64,000 nucleotides of DNA from Pseudomonas veronii (GCF_001439695.1 NZ_JYLL01000019.1:1-64000); one strand, 5' to 3'; numbered from the stretch's first letter, positions 16,665-25,795 are shown. A program made the numbers and translations. Notes: generated by a model from the sequence alone, not told the origin.

Positions 16665-17759
16665 TTAAACGCTGCGCTGGACCTGCGCCGCAAACACCTC
16701 GCGAAACAGCTCCATCTCGTGCTTGTTCCCCACCGTCACCCGCACCCACTGCGGCCAACTCTTCCATACGCGGCCGATCATCACACCTTGCGCGGCCAGT
16801 TTCTCGATCACCTGCTCCGCCGGTTGCTTCACGTCGATCATGAAGCAGTTGCTCTGCGACAGCGTGCAGGTGAACCCACGGGCCTTGAGCCAGGCGACGG
16901 TCTCCTCGCGCAGTTGCGCGTTCAGGGCCTTGCGTTGCGGCAACAGGTTGACGTCTTCGAGGCTGGCCTGCGCGCCGAGCAAGCCGCTGCCGGCAGGGAC
17001 GTTGTCGCCCCCGAACACCGCGAGGCGCGCCAGCAACGCCGGGGCGCCGATCGCCAGGCCCACGCGCGCGCCGGCCATGCCGTAGATTTTCGAGAAGGTG
17101 CGCAACACCAGCAGGTCGTCGTGTTCCTTGACCCAACTGACACAGCTGGGAGCGTCGGCGAAGTCGATGTACGCCTCGTCCACCACCAGCACGCTGCCTT
17201 GGGGTTTGTTCGCCAGCGCGTGCCGGATGGCCTCGGTGGACGTCAGGGTACCGGTGGGGTTATTCGGGTTGCACAGGTAGAGCATGCCCGCCTGGGGATC
17301 GGCGGCGAGCATCGCGGGGATGTCGTGGGCGTGCTCGGCCGTGAGGCTCACTTCCTGCACCGGCGCCCCGCTCGCCTCGGCCGCCTGGCGCGGCACCTCG
17401 TAGGACGGCGTGGCCATCACCAGGCCGCGGCTTTCGCCGGTAAACGCCAACACCGCGTAGCGCAGCGCAGCCATGGAGCCGGAAAACACTGCCACCTGTG
17501 CTTCGGCAATCCCCTGCTGCCGGGCAAACAACGCGGCCAGGGCGTACATGTGGCCGTAGGGATAACGCCCGGCCGTGGCAAGCGCGTCCTGCATCGCCTC
17601 GCGGGCGGCGCCCGAGGGGCCGTAGGGGCTTTCGTTATAGTTGAGCCGCACCTTCTCAGCCTTTGCCGGCGGTGGGCTGGCGACTGCCCAGTCCAGGCGC
17701 CCGAGCAAGGGCAAGGCCGCGCCCAAGGCGAGAAGGGACCGACGACTAACGCTGATCAT
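16665..17759 (-). CDS. Tat-exported HisC-like PLP aminotransferase (PtaA-like)
   Basis: 364 residues. The N-terminus (MISVSRRSLLALGAALPLLG) is a twin-arginine signal with SRRSLL, followed by a hydrophobic core and an Ala-x-Ala site near residue 27. The mature part is a class I/II aminotransferase: LNYNESPYGPS, CNPNNPTG, VVDEAYIDF, and the PLP Lys in RTFSKIYGMAGARVG. True HisC enzymes are cytoplasmic. Periplasmic Tat-dependent aminotransferases act in pyoverdine maturation in fluorescent pseudomonads (PtaA, side-chain glutamate to ketoglutarate), so this is a candidate; no pyoverdine gene is adjacent. It could instead act on periplasmic amino acids. Confidence 0.75.
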   Translation of the reverse strand: MISVSRRSLLALGAALPLLGRLDWAVASPPPAKAEKVRLNYNESPYGPSGAAREAMQDALATAGRYPYGHMYALAALFARQQGIAEAQVAVFSGSMAALRYAVLAFTGESRGLVMATPSYEVPRQAAEASGAPVQEVSLTAEHAHDIPAMLAADPQAGMLYLCNPNNPTGTLTSTEAIRHALANKPQGSVLVVDEAYIDFADAPSCVSWVKEHDDLLVLRTFSKIYGMAGARVGLAIGAPALLARLAVFGGDNVPAGSGLLGAQASLEDVNLLPQRKALNAQLREETVAWLKARGFTCTLSQSNCFMIDVKQPAEQVIEKLAAQGVMIGRVWKSWPQWVRVTVGNKHEMELFREVFAAQVQRSV

Positions 17760-17856
17760 GGTGACAACTCCTTGTACGCGGGTAATGGATTCGCACAGCT
17801 CGTACAGTGAGGTATGACGAGAAAGGCGCCGGCCGATTTAATCCCGCGCCCAAGAA

Positions 17857-17892
17857 AAAGCCCCGCGCTTCTCACGAAGGCGGGGCTTGTTC
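17857..17892 (-). terminator. Terminator of the cyo operon
   Basis: AAGCCCCGC ... GCGGGGCTT stem just after cyoE, with an A-run on the plus strand (T-run on the minus transcript). Confidence 0.85.
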
Positions 17893-17907
17893 ACTGCTTG
17901 GAACCAC

Positions 17908-18795
17908 TCAGGGCGCGTAGGTCAGCAACAGCTCTCTCGGCACCTGGAAATCCAGGGACATCATCACGCTGAGCGCGGTGATGGTGAAGATCGAGAACAC
18001 GAACAGCTTGCGTGCCCAGACGGTGTCGTCCACCGCCTTGTAGCCGGTCCAGGCCATGTACAACCAGTACATGCCCATGGCGGCGGCGACGGCAAGGTAG
18101 CTCATGCCGGCGTAGCCACTGAAGGTCAACATCAAGGTCGCCACGAGGAAGGCCAGGATGTACAGCAGGATGTGTTTCTTGGCCACCTGGATGCCGCGCT
18201 TGACCGGCAGAACCGGAATCGACGCAGCCAGGTAGTCGTTGAAACGGAAGATCGCGATGGCATAGGAATGCGGCATCTGCCACAGGCTGAACATCACCAG
18301 CAGCACCAGCGCGGCCATGTCGAAGCTATTGGTCACAGCCACATAACCAATCACCGGCGGCATCGCCCCCGACAGACTGCCCACCAGCGTGCCGTGAACC
18401 GACTTGCGCTTGAGGTACAGGCTGTAGAGGCCGACGTAGATGACAAAGCCGATCACGGCAAACAGCGCCGCCAACGGGTTGGCCACCTTGTACAACAACA
18501 CCACGCCGGCAACACCCAGGACGGTCGCGAACAGCAGTGCCAGTTTCAGGGAGATAAGGCCCTGGACCAGCACGCGATTCTTGGTGCGTTCCATCTTGAT
18601 ATCGATGTCGCGGTCGATGCAGTTGTTGAACACACAACCGGAAGCTACCACCAGGGACGTGCCGATCATGGCGGCCAGGAAGATGGCCAGATCGACATGT
18701 CCCTTGGAGGCCAGGAAGAAGCCGCCTGCCACAGAAAGCACGTTACCGAAAATGATCCCCGGTTTGGTGATTTGGATAAAGTGCTTAAGCGACAT
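17908..18795 (-). CDS. cyoE: Protohaem IX farnesyltransferase (haem O synthase)
   Basis: 295 residues, UbiA-type polytopic prenyltransferase. The Asp-rich NxxxDxxxD motif appears as NNCIDRDIDIKMERT near residues 58-72, and further conserved residues are in SGAMPPVIGYVAV. It converts haem B to haem O for the bo3 oxidase. Last gene of the cyo operon, 11 bp after cyoD, followed by a strong terminator. Confidence 0.97.
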   Translation of the reverse strand: MSLKHFIQITKPGIIFGNVLSVAGGFFLASKGHVDLAIFLAAMIGTSLVVASGCVFNNCIDRDIDIKMERTKNRVLVQGLISLKLALLFATVLGVAGVVLLYKVANPLAALFAVIGFVIYVGLYSLYLKRKSVHGTLVGSLSGAMPPVIGYVAVTNSFDMAALVLLVMFSLWQMPHSYAIAIFRFNDYLAASIPVLPVKRGIQVAKKHILLYILAFLVATLMLTFSGYAGMSYLAVAAAMGMYWLYMAWTGYKAVDDTVWARKLFVFSIFTITALSVMMSLDFQVPRELLLTYAP

Positions 18796-18806
18796 CGGGT
18801 CTTACC

Positions 18807-19142
18807 TCACTTCGCCATCATGTAGGTGTGGATGCTGAACATGATCCACAGCGACAGACCAACCAGCAGAACGATCACCAGGCCTGCGAACACGAACGCA
18901 ATCACGTTCTCGCGCTGGGCCTCGGAGCGGTCCAGGTGCAGGAAGTACACCAGGTGAACCAGGACCTGAATCACCGCGAACGCCAGGACGATCATCAAGG
19001 TGATCGACTTCGGCAAGGTTGGGTACATCACCAGGCCGAACGGGATCAGGGTCAGGATGACCGACAGGATGAAGCCGATAGCGTAAGTCTTTACGCTGCC
19101 GTGACTCGCATCATGGCTGTCATGGGAGTGTGCATTAGCCAT
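18807..19142 (-). CDS. cyoD: Cytochrome bo3 ubiquinol oxidase subunit IV
   Basis: 111 residues, three membrane helices, His/Asp-rich N-terminus (MANAHSHDSHDASH). The HLVYFLHLDRSE segment is typical of CyoD, which helps assemble the haem-copper centre. Its start overlaps the cyoC stop codon by one base, indicating translational coupling. Confidence 0.96.
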   Translation of the reverse strand: MANAHSHDSHDASHGSVKTYAIGFILSVILTLIPFGLVMYPTLPKSITLMIVLAFAVIQVLVHLVYFLHLDRSEAQRENVIAFVFAGLVIVLLVGLSLWIMFSIHTYMMAK

Positions 19143-19768
19143 TACAGGGTCCCCATCAAGTAGACGACGGTGAATACGCAGATCCAGACCACATCCAGGA
19201 AGTGCCAGAACAGGCTCAGGCAGTTCAGGCGAGTCTTGTTGGTGTTGGTCAGGCCGTGTTTATTGACCTGATACATCATCATCGCCATCCAGATCAGGCC
19301 AGATGTCACGTGCAGACCGTGGGTCCCCACCAGCGTGAAGAACGCCGACAGGAAGCCGCTGCGGCTAGGGCCGTAGCCTTCGGAGATCAGCAGGTGGAAC
19401 TCGTTGATCTCCATGCCGATGAAGCCCAGGCCGAACAGGAAGGTCAGGCCCAACCAGGTCAGTACGCCCTGCTTGTTGCCCTTGTAGAAGGACAACATGG
19501 CGAAGCCGTAGGTGATCGAACTGAACAACAGCAAGGCGGTTTCGCCGAGCACGTAAGGCAGTTCGAAGATGTCGTGGCCCGCCGGGCCACCCGCTACGTT
19601 GTTTACCAGTACCGCGTACACCGCGAAGATCGACGCAAACAAGATGCAGTCGGTCATCAGGTAGAGCCAGAAACCGTAGACGGTTACCGGGCCCGAGTCG
19701 TGGTGATGGTCATCGTGCCCATGGTCATCGACATGGGCGTGTCCAGCATTGGTCACTAAGTTCGACAT
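19142..19768 (-). CDS. cyoC: Cytochrome bo3 ubiquinol oxidase subunit III
   Basis: 208 residues, five predicted helices after a His/Asp-rich N-terminal tail (HVDDHGHDDHHHDSG). The core matches subunit III: YGFWLYLMTDCILFASIFAVYAVL, FALVGTHGLHV-type segment TLVGTHGLHVTSGLIW, and FLDVVWICVFTVVYL. Structural subunit of the quinol oxidase; four bases from cyoB. Confidence 0.96.
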   Translation of the reverse strand: MSNLVTNAGHAHVDDHGHDDHHHDSGPVTVYGFWLYLMTDCILFASIFAVYAVLVNNVAGGPAGHDIFELPYVLGETALLLFSSITYGFAMLSFYKGNKQGVLTWLGLTFLFGLGFIGMEINEFHLLISEGYGPSRSGFLSAFFTLVGTHGLHVTSGLIWMAMMMYQVNKHGLTNTNKTRLNCLSLFWHFLDVVWICVFTVVYLMGTL

Positions 19769-19771
19769 GGT

Positions 19772-21790
19772 TTAAGCCTGTTCCAACGAGGTTTCTACAC
19801 GGTTGGCCGGGATCTTCTTCTCGGCCACCAGGCGAGCGTGCTGCTCGGCTTCGATGCGCTCGATCGTTTCGACCGGCACCATGTAGCCTTGATCATCACG
19901 TGCAGCGTGGACAATGAAGTAGCCGATGGTGCCCACCAGGCTCACGATTGCCAGCCACCAGATGTGCCAGATCATCGAGAAACCGAACACGGTCAACAGC
20001 GCACCCATCACCACGCCAGTGGCGGTGTTGTTTGGCATGTGGATCGGTTCGTAGTGCTTAGGCCGCTGGTACGCAGTACCGTTTTCCTTGGCTTCGGTGA
20101 ACGCATCGATGGTGTTCGCGGTAGGAATCACGGCGAAGTTGTAGAACGGAGGTGGCGACGAAGTCGACCATTCCAGGGTGTGGCCGTTCCATGGGTCGCC
20201 CGACTCGCACATGTTCTGCTTGCGATCACGCACGCTGACATACAGCTGGATCAGTTGGCAGGCGATACCCACCGCAATCAGCACCGCACCGATCATGGCG
20301 ACGTACAGGTACGGCACCCACTCAGGGTTGGTGGTGGCGTTCAGACGACGGGTCATGCCCATGAAGCCCAGTGCATAGAGCGGCATGAACGCGACGAAGA
20401 AGCCCGAGATCCAGAACCAGAATGCAGCCTTGCCCCAACCCTCGTGCAGCTTGAAGCCGAACGCTTTCGGGAAGAAGAAGCTGAAACCAGCGATGTAACC
20501 GAATACCGCACCGCCGATGATCACGTTGTGGAAGTGAGCGATCACGAACAAGCTGTTGTGCAGCACGAAGTCAGCACCCGGGATGGCCAGCAGTACGCCG
20601 GTCATACCGCCGATGGCGAAGGTCACCATGAAGCCCAGTGTCCACACGACCTGGCTGGTCATACGCAGACGGCCGTGGTAGATGGTGAACAGCCAGTTGA
20701 ATAGCTTCACCCCCGTCGGGATCGAAATCAGCATCGTCGCCAGGCCGAAGAAGGCGTTGACGCTGGCCCCCGAACCCATGGTGAAGAAGTGGTGCAGCCA
20801 CACCATGAAGCCCAGTACCGAGATCGCACCGGAGGCGTAGACCATCGAGTGGTGACCGAACAGGCGCTTGCCGGTAAAGGTCGAGATCACTTCGGAGAAG
20901 ATACCGAACGCTGGCAGGATCAGGATGTACACCTCAGGGTGCCCCCATGCCCAGAACAGGTTCACGTACATCATTGGATTGCCACCAAGTTCGTTGGTGA
21001 AAATGTGGAAATCCAGGTAACGGTCAAGCGACAGCAGTACCAGCGTAGCGGTGAGGATCGGGAACGAAGCCACGATCAGCACGTTGGCCCAGGTGCAGGT
21101 CCAGGTGAAGATCGGCATGTCCATCATCTTCATGCCAGGGGCGCGCATTTTCAGCACGGTGGCCAGGAAGTTGACCCCCGTCAGCGTCGTCCCGAGCCCT
21201 GATAACTGTAGCGCCCAGATGTAGTAGTCCACACCCACGCCCGGACTGTATTTCAGGCCCGACAATGGCGGATACGCAACCCAACCGGTCTTGGCGAATT
21301 CGCCGACGCCCAGGGACACGTTGATCAGCACCACGCCAGACACCAGCAGCCAGAAGCTCAGGGAGTTCAGGAACGGGTAGGCAACGTCGCGGGCACCGAT
21401 CTGCAGCGGCACTGCAAGGTTCATCAGGCCGGTGAAGAAAGGCATCGCCATGAAGATGATCATGATCACACCGTGAGCGGTGAAGATCTGGTCATAGTGT
21501 TCAGGCGGCAGGTAGCCTGGCGCGCCCTCAGTGGCCATGGCCAACTGGGTACGCATCATGATGGCGTCGGCAAAACCACGCAGCAGCATGACCATGGCAA
21601 CGACGATGTACATCACACCGATTTTCTTGTGGTCGACCGAAGTCAGCCACTCAGTCCACAAGTAGGTCCACTTCTTGAAGTAAGTGATACCCCCAACCAG
21701 TGCCAGACCACCCAGCGCGATCATGGCGATGGTAATCATCACAATCGGCTCGTGGAACGGGACCGCATCCCAACTTAATTTACCAAACAT
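19772..21790 (-). CDS. cyoB: Cytochrome bo3 ubiquinol oxidase subunit I
   Basis: 672 residues, about 15 membrane helices. Haem-copper ligands are visible: AHGVIMIIF for the low-spin haem His, WAWGHPEVYILILPAFG with the cross-linked His-Tyr of CuB, HHFFT for the paired CuB histidines, and FVIAHFHNVIIGG for the haem His pair. This is the proton-pumping catalytic subunit. Three bases from cyoA. Confidence 0.98.
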   Translation of the reverse strand: MFGKLSWDAVPFHEPIVMITIAMIALGGLALVGGITYFKKWTYLWTEWLTSVDHKKIGVMYIVVAMVMLLRGFADAIMMRTQLAMATEGAPGYLPPEHYDQIFTAHGVIMIIFMAMPFFTGLMNLAVPLQIGARDVAYPFLNSLSFWLLVSGVVLINVSLGVGEFAKTGWVAYPPLSGLKYSPGVGVDYYIWALQLSGLGTTLTGVNFLATVLKMRAPGMKMMDMPIFTWTCTWANVLIVASFPILTATLVLLSLDRYLDFHIFTNELGGNPMMYVNLFWAWGHPEVYILILPAFGIFSEVISTFTGKRLFGHHSMVYASGAISVLGFMVWLHHFFTMGSGASVNAFFGLATMLISIPTGVKLFNWLFTIYHGRLRMTSQVVWTLGFMVTFAIGGMTGVLLAIPGADFVLHNSLFVIAHFHNVIIGGAVFGYIAGFSFFFPKAFGFKLHEGWGKAAFWFWISGFFVAFMPLYALGFMGMTRRLNATTNPEWVPYLYVAMIGAVLIAVGIACQLIQLYVSVRDRKQNMCESGDPWNGHTLEWSTSSPPPFYNFAVIPTANTIDAFTEAKENGTAYQRPKHYEPIHMPNNTATGVVMGALLTVFGFSMIWHIWWLAIVSLVGTIGYFIVHAARDDQGYMVPVETIERIEAEQHARLVAEKKIPANRVETSLEQA

Positions 21791-21793
21791 CGT

Positions 21794-22735
21794 TTACTCC
21801 TCTGCCCCAGCAGTTGAATGCGAGCCCGTGTCAGAACCTTCAACCGCAGCCACTTCTTTCTTCTCGTGCTTGACCGGCTTGCCTGGTTTCATGCCTTCGT
21901 ACTTGTCGACGACTTTCTGAAACAGGTCAGGCGTGTAAGTGGAGTACAGCGCGACTGGGTTGTTCTGGCTTGGTTTGGCAAGGGCTTCGTATTCAGCTTG
22001 ATCAAGCTGTTTAGGTGCGGCCTTGACTTCGGCTACCCAGGCGTCGAATTCTTCCTGGCTCGTCGAGATCGCTTTGAATTTCATGCCGGTGAAACCTGCG
22101 CCGCTATAGTTGGCGGAGATGCCGTCCATTTCAGCTTTCTGGTTGGCGATCAGGTGCAGCTTGGTCTGCATGCCGGCCATCGCGTAGATCTGGCCACCCA
22201 GGCCTGGGATGAAGAACGAGTTCATCACAGTGTCGGAGGTGATCTTGAAGTTAACCGGGGTATGTTCCGGGAACACGATCTTGTTGACGGTGGCGATACC
22301 CAGGTCCGGGTAGATGAACAGCCACTTCCAGTCCAGCGCGACCACTTCGATATTGATCGGCTTGACCTCGGAGTCCAGCGGACGGTACGGGTCCAGCGCG
22401 TGGGTGGACTTGTAGGTCACATAACCCAGGGCAATGATGATGAGGATCGGAACCAGCCACACCGCGATTTCAATCTTGGTGGAGTGCGACCACTTCGGCG
22501 CGTAAGTCGCCTTGGTGTTCGACGCGCGGTATTTCCAGGCGAAGGCGAAGGTCATGATGATCACAGGGACCACGACCAGCAACATCAGCAGGGTGGCAGT
22601 GATGATCAGGTTGCGTTCATCCAGACCGACCTGTCCTTTTGGGTCGAGCAAGGACCACTTGCAGCCTCCCAGCATTAACATCATGCCAAGCAGCGGCAAA
22701 AAGCCTAGTAATCGGGGGTACCTGTTTTTACTCAT
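21794..22735 (-). CDS. cyoA: Cytochrome bo3 ubiquinol oxidase subunit II (lipoprotein)
   Basis: 313 residues from the ATG at 22735, which has AGAGG upstream; 18 codons of open frame before it are dropped. The N-terminus is a lipoprotein signal with lipobox LGGC (residues about 22-25). Two membrane helices precede a periplasmic cupredoxin domain that lacks CuA ligands, as expected for a quinol oxidase. The Ala/Glu/Lys-rich C-terminal tail follows the COX aromatic-rich arm. First gene of cyoABCDE. Confidence 0.96.
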   Translation of the reverse strand: MSKNRYPRLLGFLPLLGMMLMLGGCKWSLLDPKGQVGLDERNLIITATLLMLLVVVPVIIMTFAFAWKYRASNTKATYAPKWSHSTKIEIAVWLVPILIIIALGYVTYKSTHALDPYRPLDSEVKPINIEVVALDWKWLFIYPDLGIATVNKIVFPEHTPVNFKITSDTVMNSFFIPGLGGQIYAMAGMQTKLHLIANQKAEMDGISANYSGAGFTGMKFKAISTSQEEFDAWVAEVKAAPKQLDQAEYEALAKPSQNNPVALYSTYTPDLFQKVVDKYEGMKPGKPVKHEKKEVAAVEGSDTGSHSTAGAEE

Positions 22736-23473
22736 CTCACGACCTCTAAAGCAGCTTGCGCAATGCAGTTGGGTTTTGATCGCCAACACTTCACCCTGCC
22801 AAGGGTTGGCATTTCTCTTCGATTGAATAAGAGCCTGCCCGTGCGCCCTAATTGGACGGTTCGCGGACCTGCGGTGAGTTCTTATTCGATTTCGTGGTTA
22901 AAGGCCTTGTTACAGACCAATTCCATTTGGTGCGGATAGTTGAAAGGCTGCCGGAACCTGGGGTCGCACAGAGCCATCCATCTGCCCCTCGACCGCTCCA
23001 ATGCTCAAATATTGAACAGCACCGGACATTCAGTGCGGGCGATTGTAGTTAGCTAGCGATGTATAAACCATGTCTTATAAAGAAATAATTTTTATCGATT
23101 CCAGCAATAATCCTTCACCTATTTTGCAAAGGTTCGCGATCTTATCGCGTTGGATTCTCAACAAAAACCACAAAAAATGCCGTGTTATAGGGCAAACTGC
23201 CACACCCCTTACCCGCCGTAAGGGCCTGAAAAAGCGCTCCAAGCCCCCATAAAACAGGGCACTCGCTGACCACCGAAAGCCGCGAACGGCGCGCTATTCG
23301 CGGTGTTGCTCAAACGATGAACTGACAGCACACATTAACGGCCATGGGCAAATTCACGCGGCGTTGCGAGGGCTCGGAAACGCCCTGCGACAGCGCCTGT
23401 GTGACAACATGTCGCACACTGCGCGCCGTCAAAATTGTCCCGCGTCACTGTCCCTTCAAAAATCCCTACAAAC
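22736..23473. other. Upstream region of the cyo operon, no gene
   Basis: About 740 bp without a supportable gene. It holds an inverted pair GAATAAGA (about 22824-22831) and TCTTATTC (about 22877-22884), a candidate regulatory element for cyoA, and an AT-rich stretch at 23040-23180. The short plus-strand frame at 23070-23252 has a composition unlike real genes here. Confidence 0.5.
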
Positions 23474-23516
23474 AAAAACGCCCCGGTTTTCCTTTAAGAA
23501 AGGCCGGGGCGTTTCA
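23474..23516 (-). terminator. Terminator of dsbB
   Basis: AAACGCCCCGG / CCGGGGCGTTT stem with flanking A and T runs, 10 bases after the dsbB stop on the minus strand. Confidence 0.85.
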
Positions 23517-23525
23517 ATGAATGGC

Positions 23526-24032
23526 TCAGGCTTTGCGTTGGCGATTGCGATAGATACCCAGGGGCACCAGGATCACCGTCAGCACGAACGCCACCAGCGC
23601 CCATTGCGCCAGCGACAGGCCGAGCACCGGCGGGTACGGCGTGCTGCAGAAGCCGTCGACCTGGAAGACCAGCGGAAACACCTTGGCCAGGGGCAGGCCG
23701 TCAACGATCGGTTGCAGCACATCCACGCCGCAACTGACCTCAGGGAAGAACTGGGTGTACACATGGTGACCGGCAGCCGCCACACCGCCCAAGGCACTGA
23801 GCACCACCAACCCTTCAAACAGCGTGATCGCCCCTTTGTTGCGCATAGCCGCACCAATAAACGCAAAAACGGCAATCAACAGCAAGGCATAGCGCTGCAG
23901 GATACACAGCGGGCACGGCGCTTCGCCCAACACCACCTGCATGTACAGCGCACCGCCGATCAGCGCCAGGCAGATGATGCCCAGCAACACCAGAAAGCGC
24001 CGCTCCCTGCCTAAACGCAATTCGTCACTCAT
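23526..24032 (-). CDS. dsbB: Disulfide bond formation protein B
   Basis: 168 residues from the ATG at 24032. Four membrane helices. The first periplasmic loop has CPLC (Cys40 and Cys43) and the second has the Cys pair in EVSCGVD and DGFCSTPYPP. It reoxidises DsbA and passes electrons to quinone, so it connects functionally with the quinol oxidase next door, although it is a separate unit. The quinone-contact motif LCILQRY is present. Confidence 0.95.
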   Translation of the reverse strand: MSDELRLGRERRFLVLLGIICLALIGGALYMQVVLGEAPCPLCILQRYALLLIAVFAFIGAAMRNKGAITLFEGLVVLSALGGVAAAGHHVYTQFFPEVSCGVDVLQPIVDGLPLAKVFPLVFQVDGFCSTPYPPVLGLSLAQWALVAFVLTVILVPLGIYRNRQRKA

Positions 24033-24129
24033 CTCCGTATCCCTTTGTTTGGTTGTGCCTGTGGCGGCAAGTTTACACACAGAGAGTGGTTTAAACAGAA
24101 GGGGGTTAACGGCGGATTAATACGCCACT

Positions 24130-24229
24130 TGTAGGAGCGAGCTTGCTCGCGAAAAACTCAAAGACGCTGCGGTCATCCAGGATGCGGGCGTTATCGTTGA
24201 CGTTCTTCGCGAGCAAGCTCGCTCCTACA
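24130..24229. repeat. REPIN copy 1 (TGTAGGAGCGAGC type)
   Basis: 24-bp arms starting TGTAGGAGCGAGCTTGCTCG around a 52-bp centre. It is nearly identical over its whole length to the copy at 24334. Confidence 0.9.
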
Positions 24230-24263
24230 GGTGTATGGGTGTGGGTGTGGGTGTGGGGGGGGA

Positions 24264-24320
24264 CCGAAGAAGTCGTAGCGGCTTTGTTTTTCGGGTACGC
24301 CCATGGCCTTGAGGTGGCGT
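24264..24320. pseudogene. Duplicated 3' end of hmp
   Basis: About 57 bp match the terminal codons of hmp (24485-24541) with a few substitutions, including GAAGAAGTCG against GAAGAATTCG. Together with the REPIN and GT-rich stretch it forms one unit of a tandem duplication of roughly 204-221 bp. Confidence 0.8.
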
Positions 24321-24333
24321 TTAATATGCCACT

Positions 24334-24433
24334 TGTAGGAGCGAGCTTGCTCGCGAAAAACTCAAAGACGCTGCGGTCATCCAGGATGCAGGCGTTATCG
24401 TTGACGTTCTTCGCGAGCAAGCTCGCTCCTACA
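24334..24433. repeat. REPIN copy 2 (TGTAGGAGCGAGC type)
   Basis: Second copy, offset 204 bp from the first, followed like the first by a GTGTGGG-type simple repeat. Confidence 0.9.
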
Positions 24434-24462
24434 GGTGTGTGGGTGTGTGGGTGTGTGGGGGG

Positions 24463-25644
24463 TTATTCGAGGGCGGCGGCTGGGCCGAAGAATTCGTAGC
24501 GGCTTTGTTTTTCGGGTACGCCCAAGGCCTTGAGGTGGCGCTTGACTGCGGCCATGAAGCCTTTAGGGCCGAGGAAGTACGCATCCAGGTCGCGCTGCTC
24601 AGGCAACCACGCCGCCAGTTGTTCCTGGCTCAGCAGGCCCACGGTGTCGCCTGCCGGGCTCACGCCATCGTCCTCGTCATAGCAGTAGAAGCGCTTGAGC
24701 TGCGGATGCTTGGCCGCCAGGGCGTCGACCCATTCCCGAAACGCATGCACCCCGCCGTTACGCGCGCAGTGGATAAAATGCACCGGACGCTGGGTGGCCA
24801 GGGCCGCTTCGAGCATCGGCAGTGTTGGCGTGATGCCCACCCCGCCGCTGATCAGCACCAGCGGTTTATCGCTGGCGGCCAGGGTGAACTCGCCCGCTGG
24901 CGGGAACAGGTCGATCGTCGCGCCGACCTGCAATTGATCATGCAGGTAGTTGGACACCCGCCCACCGGCTTCACGCTTGACGCTGATGCGGTATTGGCCG
25001 GCATCGCTGAGGGCCGACAAGGAATAGTTGCGGCGCACTTCTTCGCCATCGAGCAGCAGCGTCATACCAATGTACTGACCGGGCTCGGCGGCGAGGATCG
25101 GGCCGTTGTCCAGCGGGGCGAAATAGAAGGACGTGATTTCGGCACTTTCCTCCACGCGCTTGACCAGCTTGAACGGCCGCGCACCCCGCCAGCCGCCCGG
25201 CGCCTGGGCTTTCTCATCATAGATCGCAGCTTCGGCGCCGATCAGGATGTCCGCCAACTGACCGTAGGCCGCGCCCCAGGCGCTCATCACCTCGGGAGTG
25301 GCAATCTCGCTGCCCAACACTTCGGAAATCGCACGCAGCAGGCAGGCTCCCACGATCGGGTAATGTTCCGGCAGGATCTGCAAGGCCACGTGTTTGTTGA
25401 TGATCTTCGCCACCAGATCACCCAGTTGATCCAACTGGTCGATATGTCGTGCATACATCAACACACCATTGGCCAGGGCACGGGGCTGGTCGCCGCTGAC
25501 CTGGTGCGCCTGGTTGAACAGCGGGCGCACCTCCGGGTACTCGGAGAGCATCATGCGGTAGAAATGGGTGATCAGCGCTTCGCCGCCGCTTTCCAGCAGG
25601 GGCACGGTGGATTTGATGATGGCACGGTCTTGGGCACTAAGCAT
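24463..25644 (-). CDS. hmp: Flavohaemoglobin (nitric oxide dioxygenase)
   Basis: 393 residues in three domains. The globin is at 1-140, with the distal Tyr in ITHFYRMML and the proximal His region HVALQILPEHYPIVG. The FAD domain follows (RNYSLSALSD, GRVSNYLHD), then the NAD domain (LISGGVGITPTLPML, FLGPKGFM). It oxidises NO to nitrate with O2 and NADH in the cytoplasm. Divergent from norR, which carries three NorR sites in the shared promoter. The region beyond the stop has been duplicated. Confidence 0.97.
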   Translation of the reverse strand: MLSAQDRAIIKSTVPLLESGGEALITHFYRMMLSEYPEVRPLFNQAHQVSGDQPRALANGVLMYARHIDQLDQLGDLVAKIINKHVALQILPEHYPIVGACLLRAISEVLGSEIATPEVMSAWGAAYGQLADILIGAEAAIYDEKAQAPGGWRGARPFKLVKRVEESAEITSFYFAPLDNGPILAAEPGQYIGMTLLLDGEEVRRNYSLSALSDAGQYRISVKREAGGRVSNYLHDQLQVGATIDLFPPAGEFTLAASDKPLVLISGGVGITPTLPMLEAALATQRPVHFIHCARNGGVHAFREWVDALAAKHPQLKRFYCYDEDDGVSPAGDTVGLLSQEQLAAWLPEQRDLDAYFLGPKGFMAAVKRHLKALGVPEKQSRYEFFGPAAALE

Positions 25645-25684
25645 GGAGCCTCCTGGGCTTCTTTACTGATTGCCTTGGAGTACT

Positions 25685-25700
25685 CAGTATTCATGCCAAC
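25685..25700 (-). promoter_or_regulatory. Candidate sigma-54 promoter of hmp
   Basis: On the minus strand TTGGCATGAATACTGA resembles a -24/-12 element: TGGCAT is one base from TGGCAC, and the spacing to the -12 GA is right, though GA replaces the usual GC. It is expected because NorR is a sigma-54 activator. Confidence 0.5.
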
Positions 25701-25739
25701 TAATAAATCGTTTAATTTCAATAAGTTAAATTACCAGTA

Positions 25740-25795
25740 GTCAGTATGACCTCCTACGCCTTATAGTCATAAGGACTACAAGGAGTCATTATGAC
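25740..25795. promoter_or_regulatory. Three NorR enhancer sites
   Basis: Three GT-N7-AC boxes with near-identical cores: GTCAGTATGAC at 25740-25750, GTCATAAGGAC at 25766-25776 and GTCATTATGAC at 25785-25795. Three sites are what E. coli NorR needs to activate norVW. The third contains the norR start codon, which suggests autorepression. Confidence 0.85.

Noticed and set aside
23070..23252. Short ORF in the cyo-dsbB gap
   Set aside because: No SD, Lys/Arg-rich chance composition, AT-rich non-coding surroundings.
24130..24433. CRISPR-like spacing of identical repeats
   Set aside because: Only two copies, each itself a long palindrome, and the intervening DNA is a copy of the hmp tail; these are REPINs in a tandem duplication.
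24106..24499. ORFs across the duplicated REPIN region
   Set aside because: They translate the repeat itself in both copies and both strands, which shows repeat sequence, not coding.
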